A stretch of DNA of 38,267 nucleotides from DASRFS01 sp035260725 (GTDB taxonomy: Bacteria; Patescibacteriota; Microgenomatia; Levybacterales; UBA12049), in contig DATFUR010000013.1 in assembly GCA_035260725.1 (NCBI GenBank), positions 1 to 38,267 on the forward strand. The letters are read 5' to 3'. Shown piece by piece: positions 17,544 through 24,341 of the stretch (positions within the stretch are counted from its first letter, which is position 1; each line of letters starts with the position of its first letter). Made by a program: the position numbers and the translations under genes. The notes below the pieces were generated by a model. It ran no database searches and was not told where the DNA came from. It saw nothing but the letters and a program-made list of their open reading frames with translations.

Positions 17544-19286
17544 TTAGGGGGCGATTTCCTGGTAGGTAAAATTGGCCTGTTTTAGAAAGTTTGGCGAATT
17601 AAGAATAAAGTCGGGCCGCTCCGCCGCGGAGAAAGCCGGGCATTGTACGTTTCCGGCGCAAAGGTCTCTTTGGTTTTGGAAACTTCCTCCGTTAAGACTG
17701 GCGTTTGTAATTACACTTCCGCCGACATTAAGCCTTAGATCGGTGCCCACAGAGCAGTCGTTTGTTCCCTGGACAATAAAGTTTTTATCAGCACTGTATA
17801 TTCCTTCTATGTCCGCGGTTGTAGAGGAATTAACCGCCTCGCCGACTGCTTTGTCTACTGTTATGTTGCCCGATGAGGAGAAAATCGCCGTAGATCCTAC
17901 GGGTACAAATATTTTTTCGGCGATTGTCAGGTCTCCATTTTTTACCAAGATTACAAAGTCTTGAGACGCTCCAAATGTGTATCCGCCGCCCACTAATTTG
18001 AGATTGCCGTTTGCAATATAAATTCCGTGGGGCAGAGAAGAAGACAAAGTGCAGCTGGAAATTCCGCCGGTGCAGTAAGAGGCAATATCCACGGGCTTGC
18101 CCTTGGAAAGAAGGAAACTGTATGAAGTTTTAATCTGCCCGCCGATTTTAGTCGGTGAATAAGTTTCGCCGTAGCTTATTCCACCTGCCACCCAGTCGTT
18201 TTGAGAAGCCCGGCCCTGTCCAAAATCCGCCGTTGTATTGCCTGTAAATACCAGTCCCGGTGTTCCACCTGACCCTGGCAAACTTGCGTAAGGCCCGCAA
18301 GAAGCGTTAGCCGGAATTTTGTTTATAAATCCGCTGTCTACTCTGCAGTCTGCGCCTATACATTGTATCCAAGGATTGGAATTGGTTATTCCAAAATTAA
18401 GATTTGCAATACTTCCTCCGCTACACGTCGCGGAATTTGATCCTCCTGTAGAGCATGTTCCTCCGACTGCAACCTGAAAAGACGGCGGAGGACCGTTTAG
18501 AGGATAAGTCAGTTGGTATCCGCTGGGCTTGTCTGTGTAGGAAATTGTGTAAGTCCCGGTATTGAGATTGCTGACCGTATAGGCCCCACCTGCGGAGCTG
18601 ACACTTCCTCCTGTTGAGGCAATTGTAATACTGCCGGTGTAATTTGTTTCGTTACTATCCTTTAGAGTATTTTTGTTGTTGTCCAAAAATACATTTCCGG
18701 AAATTGTGTAAGTGGGCGGGGGTGGCGGAGGTGGAGGCGTAGGGAGTGGAGTCGGAGTTGCTGTGGAGCAAGTTAAGTCGCAAGACTGGATAGTATCGTA
18801 TCTGGTGCCGGTTGAGTTACAAGTTTTGACTGTTTTGGTGTAGCCATTATTGCAAGAGGGGTCGGCATAACAAGTCGGATCTTGCCAAGAACATACTCCC
18901 GCAATAGTGCACGTTGCCTTATGACCTGTTTGTCCGCCAGCTGTTGTGCATCCACACGAATAACTCCAACTTCCGCCAATGCAGTTAGTATCGCAAACAG
19001 GAGCGGGAGTCGGAGTCGGGGTTGGTGGTGGTAACTGTGAACCATATTGGGATTGGTAAGTATATTCTTGGTAAGAATATTGGGATTGATAACTATATTG
19101 GGATTGGTACCCATACTCCTGGTAAGAATATTGACCTGGGTATTCACTTTCATAACCATATTGTGCACCATACTGACTAGAATACTCAGTTTCATAGCCA
19201 TAGTTTGCCGCTGAAGCTTTGTTAGCTAGATAAGAAGGAAAAAAAACCACAAACAAAATGAGGAGAATTTTTATAAGCTTACCCAC
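17544..19286 (-). CDS. Secreted Tyr/Gln-repeat protein with SdrD-B-like and beta-helix-like domains
   Basis: 580 aa, GTG start at 19286 set by promoter geometry. Signal peptide: KLIKILLILFVVFFPSYLANKASA. Residues 29-84 form a low-complexity tract with 18 Tyr and 12 Gln (YGYQSQYSYQSQYSYQEY). Next come a Thr/Pro stalk, a Cys-rich segment (about 93-180, with CDTNC, CGCTTAGG, CYADPSC), a Pro-rich stalk, an SdrD-B/Cna-B-like domain (about 195-300, ISGNVFLDNNKN), and a C-terminal region (about 305-580) that reads like a right-handed beta-helix (PHGIYIANGNLKLVGG, DGL-type turns). I recall similar C-terminal domains in CPR surface proteins but cannot verify this here. Probably a cell-surface structural protein or adhesin. 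Confidence 0.75.
   Translation of the reverse strand: MGKLIKILLILFVVFFPSYLANKASAANYGYETEYSSQYGAQYGYESEYPGQYSYQEYGYQSQYSYQSQYSYQEYTYQSQYGSQLPPPTPTPTPAPVCDTNCIGGSWSYSCGCTTAGGQTGHKATCTIAGVCSWQDPTCYADPSCNNGYTKTVKTCNSTGTRYDTIQSCDLTCSTATPTPLPTPPPPPPPPTYTISGNVFLDNNKNTLKDSNETNYTGSITIASTGGSVSSAGGAYTVSNLNTGTYTISYTDKPSGYQLTYPLNGPPPSFQVAVGGTCSTGGSNSATCSGGSIANLNFGITNSNPWIQCIGADCRVDSGFINKIPANASCGPYASLPGSGGTPGLVFTGNTTADFGQGRASQNDWVAGGISYGETYSPTKIGGQIKTSYSFLLSKGKPVDIASYCTGGISSCTLSSSLPHGIYIANGNLKLVGGGYTFGASQDFVILVKNGDLTIAEKIFVPVGSTAIFSSSGNITVDKAVGEAVNSSTTADIEGIYSADKNFIVQGTNDCSVGTDLRLNVGGSVITNASLNGGSFQNQRDLCAGNVQCPAFSAAERPDFILNSPNFLKQANFTYQEIAP
19035..19202 (-). repeat. Coding low-complexity Tyr/Gln/Ser repeat tract
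   Basis: Degenerate tandem units of four to five codons of the type (S/E/G)YQ and QYGYE, residues 29-84 of the secreted protein. On the + strand it reads as repeated TATTGGGATTG-like units. Composition resembles eukaryotic prion-like (G/S)Y(G/S)Q domains. Confidence 0.8.
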
Positions 19287-19321
19287 AATTTTATATTGAT
19301 GTATTTATAAAAAGGTGTCAA
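19287..19321 (-). promoter_or_regulatory. Promoter, leaderless, of the Tyr-repeat protein gene
   Basis: Minus strand: TTGACA (19316-19321), 17-bp spacer, CAATAT (19293-19298), 6 nt, GTG at 19286. The -10 matches poorly but the geometry equals that of other leaderless starts here. Confidence 0.55.
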
Positions 19322-19324
19322 GTC

Positions 19325-19690
19325 TTAAGGATTTACGATTATTTTCCCATGAGTTGAGGGATTTAAGTGGTCATGATAAGGCCATTTTCCGATCCTATTA
19401 AATATAAAGCTCCAAGATTTACCAGGAGAGTATCCCTCTTTAGGGTCAAATTCCGGATAAATGCCATGTGTGGGGTGTAAGTCGGATGCGGGCCAAGCGG
19501 AACGGGAGGAGTCATTTTTAAAAATGACTTTTGTGCACTTTTTAATTGTTAAGGGATTAGGCGAAAAAGAGTCGTCCTTTATAGAAACCGTTGTGGATCC
19601 TTCGATTCTTAAACAATTATCAGGAATTTTATTAGCCAAAAGGAAGGCAAACAAGCCTGCTAGAGCCAAAAGAAGTATTAGAGTTCTCAT
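19325..19690 (-). CDS. Membrane-anchored cupredoxin-like protein
   Basis: 121 aa. Signal anchor at residues 1-19 (MRTLILLLALAGLFAFLLA). The rest has the plastocyanin-type order: SIKDDSFSPNPLTIKKCTKVIFKND, then SPGKSWSFIF, then GKWPYHDHLNPSTHGKIIV. His72, His75, His106, His108 and His114 could bind metal. The usual Cys of the type 1 copper site (YxC..H) is missing; its place is taken by the YHDH segment. It may bind copper in another way or have lost electron transfer. A weak -10 (TAGACT, 19698-19703) lies 7 nt before the ATG. Confidence 0.75.
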   Translation of the reverse strand: MRTLILLLALAGLFAFLLANKIPDNCLRIEGSTTVSIKDDSFSPNPLTIKKCTKVIFKNDSSRSAWPASDLHPTHGIYPEFDPKEGYSPGKSWSFIFNRIGKWPYHDHLNPSTHGKIIVNP

Positions 19691-19700
19691 CTATTCCAGT

Positions 19701-19747
19701 CTAACATATATTGCTTTTTTTTAGATAATGTAATTAAATAAAATCCA
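19701..19747 (+). promoter_or_regulatory. Probable promoter of the Cys-pair repeat protein gene
   Basis: CTAACA (19701-19706), 17-bp spacer, GATAAT (19724-19729), 18 nt to the ATG at 19748. Both hexamers are imperfect, so confidence is modest. Confidence 0.45.
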
Positions 19748-20953
19748 ATGGCTTTTAAAACAAAAATAACCCCCAAATGGGTATTTATAATTTTCTTTTT
19801 TCTAGAACTAATTTTTGTTACACAAATATTAAATCTTAATGGTCTTTCGAATCTTAAAACTGAGCCGCAAAAGGAGCAGTATAAAAAATCTGCGGAGGCT
19901 ATATTAAATGGCTGCAACAAGTTAAGTTTTAGGGAAACTTGTTACGCCCAACAATTCTACGACCTAACCAAAAAAACAAATATTCCTTATTCTATAGCAA
20001 CCCTTTCGGAGCTACAAAAACTGGATCCGAGACAGAGTACCGGGTGTCATTTTATTGCGCATAAAATAACAATTGCCGAAACCGAAAAGGATCCTTCTAA
20101 GTGGAAAGATATATTAAAAACCCTTCCAACATACGCTTGCACCGGAGGATATGTGCACGGAGTTATAGAAGTTCACACCGCGGTTGACCCAAATTTTAAA
20201 ATAAATGAAAATTCTGTCAACCTAATTTGTTCTCATGATCTTGAAGATAGAGGATTTGCAGAAACAAGCTGTTTTCACATAATGGGACACTTGATGATGG
20301 CACAAAACGATGGCGATATCAAAAAATCCGTAGAATCTTGTTTGCCGTATAAAAATGAAACCGCCAAATATGAGTGCCTTACTGGTACGTTTATGGAGAA
20401 TGAAACTCGGGAGAACCTTGCTTTGCATGAAATTGCGCCACATATACCATGGAATGACGAGACAACGCTTATTCAAGAGAATATATGTAGGCAGTATTCG
20501 GGAGAAGCAGCAAGGGCTTGTTGGCAGGAGATTTCACACATGTATTCAACCGTTTACAAAAACGAACCGTTAGATGTTTTTCAAGCATGCTCAAGAGCCC
20601 CGAATAAAGATTTTGCAACAGCCTGTTATTTGCACGCGATTGGAAATATGGTGGTCTCAAGTGATTTTAACGATGATAATTTTAATAAAGCCTGCGTTAT
20701 GTATTTAACAACTCCATCTCTTTACGGTCAGTGCACGAAACAGATTGTTGGAGCGTTAATTACCTCTTCCAGCCAAAATGTCAGCAGGGCAATAAATGCC
20801 TGTAATGATAGCTCTCAAGAAGTAAAAAGGGATTGTTTTTCCCATATCGTAAATACTCTCATAAACATCAAAAGCCCTTCAATAACGGTGCAAAATGCAT
20901 GTTTAAAGATTAAGGAAAAGTTTAAAGATATAGATTGTAAGGAAACTACTTAG
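19748..20953 (+). CDS. Membrane-anchored Cys-paired helical-repeat protein, unknown family
   Basis: 401 aa. N-terminal membrane segment at about 11-28 (WVFIIFFFLELIFVTQIL), remainder extracytoplasmic. It contains 18 Cys, which fall into nine consecutive pairs, mostly 11-14 residues apart: 56/65, 100/131, 161/175, 198/210, 247/258, 281/293, 316/329, 352/363, 385/397. From Cys161 on, pairs recur about every 33-37 residues (one gap of 49), as in a Sel1/TPR-like alpha-solenoid with one disulfide per repeat. Conserved His follow the second Cys (CHFIAH, CFHIMGH, CWQEISH, CYLHAIG, CFSHIV). The fold resembles the idea of Helicobacter Hcp proteins, but I see no direct sequence match. Function unknown. 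Overlaps the convergent gene by 8 nt. Confidence 0.8.
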   Translation: MAFKTKITPKWVFIIFFFLELIFVTQILNLNGLSNLKTEPQKEQYKKSAEAILNGCNKLSFRETCYAQQFYDLTKKTNIPYSIATLSELQKLDPRQSTGCHFIAHKITIAETEKDPSKWKDILKTLPTYACTGGYVHGVIEVHTAVDPNFKINENSVNLICSHDLEDRGFAETSCFHIMGHLMMAQNDGDIKKSVESCLPYKNETAKYECLTGTFMENETRENLALHEIAPHIPWNDETTLIQENICRQYSGEAARACWQEISHMYSTVYKNEPLDVFQACSRAPNKDFATACYLHAIGNMVVSSDFNDDNFNKACVMYLTTPSLYGQCTKQIVGALITSSSQNVSRAINACNDSSQEVKRDCFSHIVNTLINIKSPSITVQNACLKIKEKFKDIDCKETT

Positions 20954-21419
20954 AAGGTACAGGTGTTGGCGAAGGAGCCGAAACTAAAAATATTGCCTTT
21001 AATCCCCACGATCTTTTGTTAAGATCATAAACCATTCCCATTGTTGCAAGAGATCCAATTTTAACTACATCAATTGTGGAGGGGGTTTGAGTTCCGCTCT
21101 TAACTTCAAAAACCTTTGTATCCTTTGTTGCTAAAAATTGCGGGATATCTCTATCTGATATATCTAAAGTTATCGCGGTATTTTCTCCTACAGGAGTTAT
21201 ATTTGTGACTTTGCCTGTAAAGTTATAGGAAAAAAAGATAGAAGAAATTCCTTTGTGTTTGGGATCTATGGGCAAGGCAATAGAGTTTTGTAATGTCTGT
21301 ATTTGCAAAGGTGCATTGTAGGTTGTTTTTGTAGAACTTTTATTATTAACAAAGAAAAAGAGGATTGCATTGAGAAGAACAAATATAATTACAAGAATTA
21401 AAAGTCGTTTAGAATTCAT
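20946..21419 (-). CDS. Membrane-anchored hypothetical protein
   Basis: 157 aa. Anchor at residues 5-25 (RLLILVIIFVLLNAILFFFV), then a soluble domain predicted to be beta-rich (GISSIFFSYNFTGKVTNI, ITLDISDRDIPQFL, TKVFEVKSG, IDVVKIGSLATMGMVYDL), ending in a Pro/Ser tail (SAPSPTPVPSK). Overall plan resembles the protein at 23230-23736 (anchor plus a small domain with GxLxxI-type strands), so they may be distant relatives. No named family recognised. The stop overlaps the convergent solenoid gene by 8 nt. Confidence 0.7.
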   Translation of the reverse strand: MNSKRLLILVIIFVLLNAILFFFVNNKSSTKTTYNAPLQIQTLQNSIALPIDPKHKGISSIFFSYNFTGKVTNITPVGENTAITLDISDRDIPQFLATKDTKVFEVKSGTQTPSTIDVVKIGSLATMGMVYDLNKRSWGLKAIFLVSAPSPTPVPSK

Positions 21420-21456
21420 TAGTTTATTTTAAGCATAAAGGTTATTAGTTTGTCAA
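21420..21456 (-). promoter_or_regulatory. Promoter, leaderless, of the 21419 gene
   Basis: Minus strand: TTGACA (21451-21456), 19-bp spacer, TAAAAT (21426-21431), 6 nt, ATG at 21419. The spacer is longer than ideal. Confidence 0.55.
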
Positions 21457-21461
21457 GAAAT

Positions 21462-22346
21462 TTAGGGACTGGGAACAGTGCATGCATTTGGACCGGAACA
21501 CGTTACTGTTTGGGTTCCTGGAATGCAGATTGTTCCGGAACAATTTAGACCTCTGCAAAAATTTGGGTCGTTGTAGCACTGACTCCTATCATTGTACCAG
21601 CAGTAAAGACTCCCTGAATACTGGAAACAGCTTTTTACAGAGCAAAAGTTACATGTAGTGGAATTGGCGCCGCTGCATGATTCGGGGGTATTGGGAGATC
21701 CTTGGGTACAAGGTCCTCCCTCCCATCCTCCTGTAGTCGGACAAACCCCCGGTGGAGGAGTCGTGCCAGGAGGCGTCGGTACACAGGCTCCATTGCTACA
21801 AGTTTGATCCGAAGGACAACTTCTTACGCTACCACCATCATAACACCCGTTGGTTTGTAGATCGCAAGTGTTATATGTCGTTGAACTCACGCACCAAGAA
21901 CTTCCAGGAGTACATTGATTTGTGCAGGTGCTTGGGTTTGGGGTTGGGGTAGGAGTCGGAGTGGGGCATGTAGATGTGCACAGTACAGAATCTGGAATAC
22001 TGTAATTGTCACATCCTAAAGTGCTGTAATTACAGACGGAATAATTATATATGCTGCAGCTACTTCCATTCCCGCAAGAACTATCTGTACACTGCCAAGT
22101 TTTTGTTGTTGTTGAAGTACATGCATAGCATTGAGCCTGTGATTGTCCAGGATTTGTGCAAGATTTATTAGGGCAGTCTCTTCCTAGTGCAGTATATTTA
22201 GTGCATCCCGCTGGAGGATTAAAATCGGCAGCGCACGCATAATCTGTTGTAGTAACATTAGTAGAGCAAGTGAAAGCTAAAGCATTAATTTTTACAGAAA
22301 ATAAAAATAAGAAAAAGAACAACAAGAATATTAATTTTATATACAT
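21462..22346 (-). CDS. Secreted Cys-rich protein with Thr/Pro stalk
   Basis: 294 aa. Signal peptide MYIKLIFLLFFFLFLFSVKI, then two Cys-rich halves split by a TPTPTPTPNPS stalk (about residues 130-141) and a second Pro-rich break (TPPGTTPPPG). Short knots such as CPSDQTCSNGAC resemble the small disulfide modules of bacterial extracellular lectin-type proteins. More than 30 Cys imply an oxidised extracellular location. Neighbours are also exported Cys-rich proteins. No catalytic motif seen; probably a surface or secreted structural or binding protein. Confidence 0.75.
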   Translation of the reverse strand: MYIKLIFLLFFFLFLFSVKINALAFTCSTNVTTTDYACAADFNPPAGCTKYTALGRDCPNKSCTNPGQSQAQCYACTSTTTKTWQCTDSSCGNGSSCSIYNYSVCNYSTLGCDNYSIPDSVLCTSTCPTPTPTPTPNPSTCTNQCTPGSSWCVSSTTYNTCDLQTNGCYDGGSVRSCPSDQTCSNGACVPTPPGTTPPPGVCPTTGGWEGGPCTQGSPNTPESCSGANSTTCNFCSVKSCFQYSGSLYCWYNDRSQCYNDPNFCRGLNCSGTICIPGTQTVTCSGPNACTVPSP

Positions 22347-22393
22347 TAAAATTACTTCGATTTTATCGTATTTGTTATTTTTTGGCTTGTCAA
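22347..22393 (-). promoter_or_regulatory. Promoter of the Cys-rich secreted protein gene
   Basis: Minus strand: TTGACA (22388-22393), exact 17-bp spacer, TACGAT (22365-22370), 18 nt to the ATG at 22346. Same hexamer pair as at 7267 and 23743. Confidence 0.7.
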
Positions 22394-22394
22394 G

Positions 22395-23198
22395 TTATTG
22401 TGCGGGGGCTAAGTTAGCAAAATTTGCGATAAAAACAAAAGTTTGATCACTCCTATCATTGTTCGGCTTTTCTAGGTTTTTTGACAGATTTTGGTAGGAG
22501 TGCCAATTCATATCTTGATAGTTCTTTTCATTTTGATTTATGCTTGCATTAAAGCTTATGGTTTTCCCTACTTTTAGACTGTTCTCAACCGTGTTAATTC
22601 CCTGAGAGATTCCATGTCCAGGCCCATTCGGATAAACAAGTATATTATTAGTTACTAGAATCCATGCAGTGAAGCCTTTATATATATATTCTTTTGTTTT
22701 GGTTCCATCAAAGTTGATTGTAGATCTCCCAGTATCTTCTCTGTCTAGCTTTTCCCCGGGCATTGCAACTGCTACCCACATGGTTTTGTCTTTTTCGCCT
22801 TTTGTAACATCAACTATAGTTAGATCTTGAAAAGATAAGGAAAATCCATAAGGCTGTTCTGCTGTGATTGTTCCTCCAAATGGAACTATTGAAACAAAAC
22901 CTTGTTTTTTTGTAAGTTCTGCCAGAGGAACCTTGTTAATTGCTTTTTCGGAAGCAGGTTTGTCTGGTTCTACTACCGGAGGTTTTGGGAGTTCTCCTGA
23001 GGGTGCAGTGGCACTAGGGGGAGCAAGGAAATGATTGAGTTGATCTTTTCCCCAGAGTGCGCCGCCCACTCCTGCAGCCAGAATACCGGCAGCGATTACT
23101 CCGTTAACAATCCTGTTTGCCCTTCGCGACGGAGTAGGGATTTTTGGTTTTTCAACGGGAAGTTTTGACGCTTCATTATGTTCTGCAGTCACATCCAT
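22395..23198 (-). CDS. Single-pass membrane protein with extracytoplasmic domain, unknown
   Basis: 267 aa. Cytoplasmic N-terminus of about 30 residues (Lys/Pro-rich), one membrane segment at about 31-49 (NGVIAAGILAAGVGGALWG), a Pro-rich linker (PPSATAPSGELPKPPVVEPD), then a soluble domain of about 160 residues with beta-strand character (KTMWVAVAMPGEKL, AWILVTNNILVYPNG). No Cys. No family recognised. Sits inside the envelope island. Confidence 0.7.
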   Translation of the reverse strand: MDVTAEHNEASKLPVEKPKIPTPSRRANRIVNGVIAAGILAAGVGGALWGKDQLNHFLAPPSATAPSGELPKPPVVEPDKPASEKAINKVPLAELTKKQGFVSIVPFGGTITAEQPYGFSLSFQDLTIVDVTKGEKDKTMWVAVAMPGEKLDREDTGRSTINFDGTKTKEYIYKGFTAWILVTNNILVYPNGPGHGISQGINTVENSLKVGKTISFNASINQNEKNYQDMNWHSYQNLSKNLEKPNNDRSDQTFVFIANFANLAPAQ

Positions 23199-23210
23199 AA
23201 TTATATCATA
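23199..23210 (-). promoter_or_regulatory. -10 element, leaderless geometry, of the 23198 gene
   Basis: TATGAT on the minus strand (23205-23210), then 6 nt, then the ATG at 23198. No clear -35 at 16-18 bp. Confidence 0.45.
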
Positions 23211-23229
23211 TTAGGTTCAAAAATCAGTT

Positions 23230-23736
23230 TTACTCAATCATACTAAATGAGGAAACATATTGAATTTGTTTTGCAATATTAGACGAGGAAGAATAGATTA
23301 TAAGCAATAAGCTACCGGGTTTGATTTGTTGAAAAAAATCTGGGGCATTGGAGTATTGCTTTGTGTCGCTTGGAATCGTCGCAGTATTTGATGCAGTTTT
23401 ATTTTTGGGAAAAGTAACTTTTAGAAAAATTGTGTTTTTGTCCAGGTTAAAAGTCGTAATTCCTGTGGACCCAGCCACGGTAAAGTTTTTATCTGTTTTG
23501 GAGAGAAATAAGCTGTTAACAACCCATGTATTTGTCGATTTTGACAATTCTTGTGGTTTGGGGAAATGGGATTTAGCATATTGTTCGTAAGATATCTTGT
23601 GGGGGAGGGAGCCGAATTGGTTGGGGTAAAGGCTCGAAAGCGAGATTATATTAAAGTAGTTTAGAACTCCGAAGAAAAGAATAACTCCGAGGACAAGTAA
23701 GGCTATTGCGGCAACCCCAAATTTCGAATCGGCCAT
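23230..23736 (-). CDS. Membrane-anchored hypothetical protein
   Basis: 168 aa. Anchor at about residues 7-31 (GVAAIALLVLGVILFFGVLNYFNII), then an extracytoplasmic domain: SLFLSKTDKNFTVAGSTG, FNLDKNTIFLKVTFPKN, and DFFQQIKPGSLLLIIYSSS near the end. Plan resembles the 20946-21419 product. No Cys, no catalytic motif, no known family. It lies directly downstream of the cohesin gene but has its own strong promoter whose -35 touches the cohesin stop codon. Confidence 0.7.
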   Translation of the reverse strand: MADSKFGVAAIALLVLGVILFFGVLNYFNIISLSSLYPNQFGSLPHKISYEQYAKSHFPKPQELSKSTNTWVVNSLFLSKTDKNFTVAGSTGITTFNLDKNTIFLKVTFPKNKTASNTATIPSDTKQYSNAPDFFQQIKPGSLLLIIYSSSSNIAKQIQYVSSFSMIE

Positions 23737-23771
23737 AAATTTATCGTAAAGATTCTAGCTTCTCTTGTCAA
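23737..23771 (-). promoter_or_regulatory. Promoter, leaderless, of the 23736 gene
   Basis: Minus strand: TTGACA (23766-23771), 17-bp spacer, TACGAT (23743-23748), 6 nt, ATG at 23736. Identical in hexamers and spacing to the promoter at 7267. Confidence 0.75.
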
Positions 23772-24323
23772 CTATCTTGCCGAGGGGGAAGAGTAGGCAG
23801 TAGACAGATCAAATTTTGTACCCAATGTTGACTTTAAGACGCTCTGGGCTATTCCTTCCGCACTTACAAGCGACTTGGCTGCAAAATCAATGGATGTTAT
23901 TCCGGCGGTTCTTAGTTTTCTAAAAGACAAAGTCGCGATAACTCCTTGTCCCGAAACCCCTTTTTGTCCAAGACCCACTCCAAGCGCGTAAGAAATTCTT
24001 CCGTTTGCAGTGTCGATCTTTTTAAGCAACTCATCCGGAGTCTTAAAGAAAGTTCCGGGTCTAACATCTACACTTGTTATGTCTTGAGGGTTATAGGAAA
24101 GCTCCAGTTGTACTGCTGTTGCTTTGTTACCCCTGGTGTCTATTACAACGTTAGATACAAAAGCGCTGCCAGAGGCACTAGGTGTTGTTAGAGACAAAGT
24201 TGTCTGTGCAACCGAAACAGGCACTGGCGTAGGTGTTTCTTTGGGTGTGAGGTTTAAAGACAAAGCCAGAAGCCCCGCAACCGAAACTATCAAAACTAAA
24301 ATTAAAATAAAAGTTCTACTCAT
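23772..24323 (-). CDS. Membrane-anchored cohesin-domain protein
   Basis: 183 aa. Anchor at residues 3-25 (RTFILILVLIVSVAGLLALSL), a short Thr/Pro linker, then one cohesin-type jellyroll (about 38-175): VSNVVIDTRGNKATAVQLELSYNP, DITSVDVRPGTFF, ISYALGVGL, GVIATLSFRKL, SIDFAAKSLVSAEG. Cohesins bind dockerins in a Ca-dependent way. The gene just upstream (18 nt apart) ends in a dockerin, so the two products probably bind each other at the cell surface. Cohesins are known outside cellulosomes, including in bacteria that make no cellulase. A TATAAT 6 nt before the ATG suggests additional, separate transcription. Confidence 0.85.
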   Translation of the reverse strand: MSRTFILILVLIVSVAGLLALSLNLTPKETPTPVPVSVAQTTLSLTTPSASGSAFVSNVVIDTRGNKATAVQLELSYNPQDITSVDVRPGTFFKTPDELLKKIDTANGRISYALGVGLGQKGVSGQGVIATLSFRKLRTAGITSIDFAAKSLVSAEGIAQSVLKSTLGTKFDLSTAYSSPSAR

Positions 24324-24335
24324 CTTATTATTATA
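24324..24335 (-). promoter_or_regulatory. -10 element, leaderless geometry, of the cohesin gene
   Basis: Perfect TATAAT on the minus strand (24330-24335), 6 nt, ATG at 24323. A weak TTCAAA lies at about 18 bp upstream, inside the dockerin gene. Confidence 0.5.
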
Positions 24336-24341
24336 ACTATA

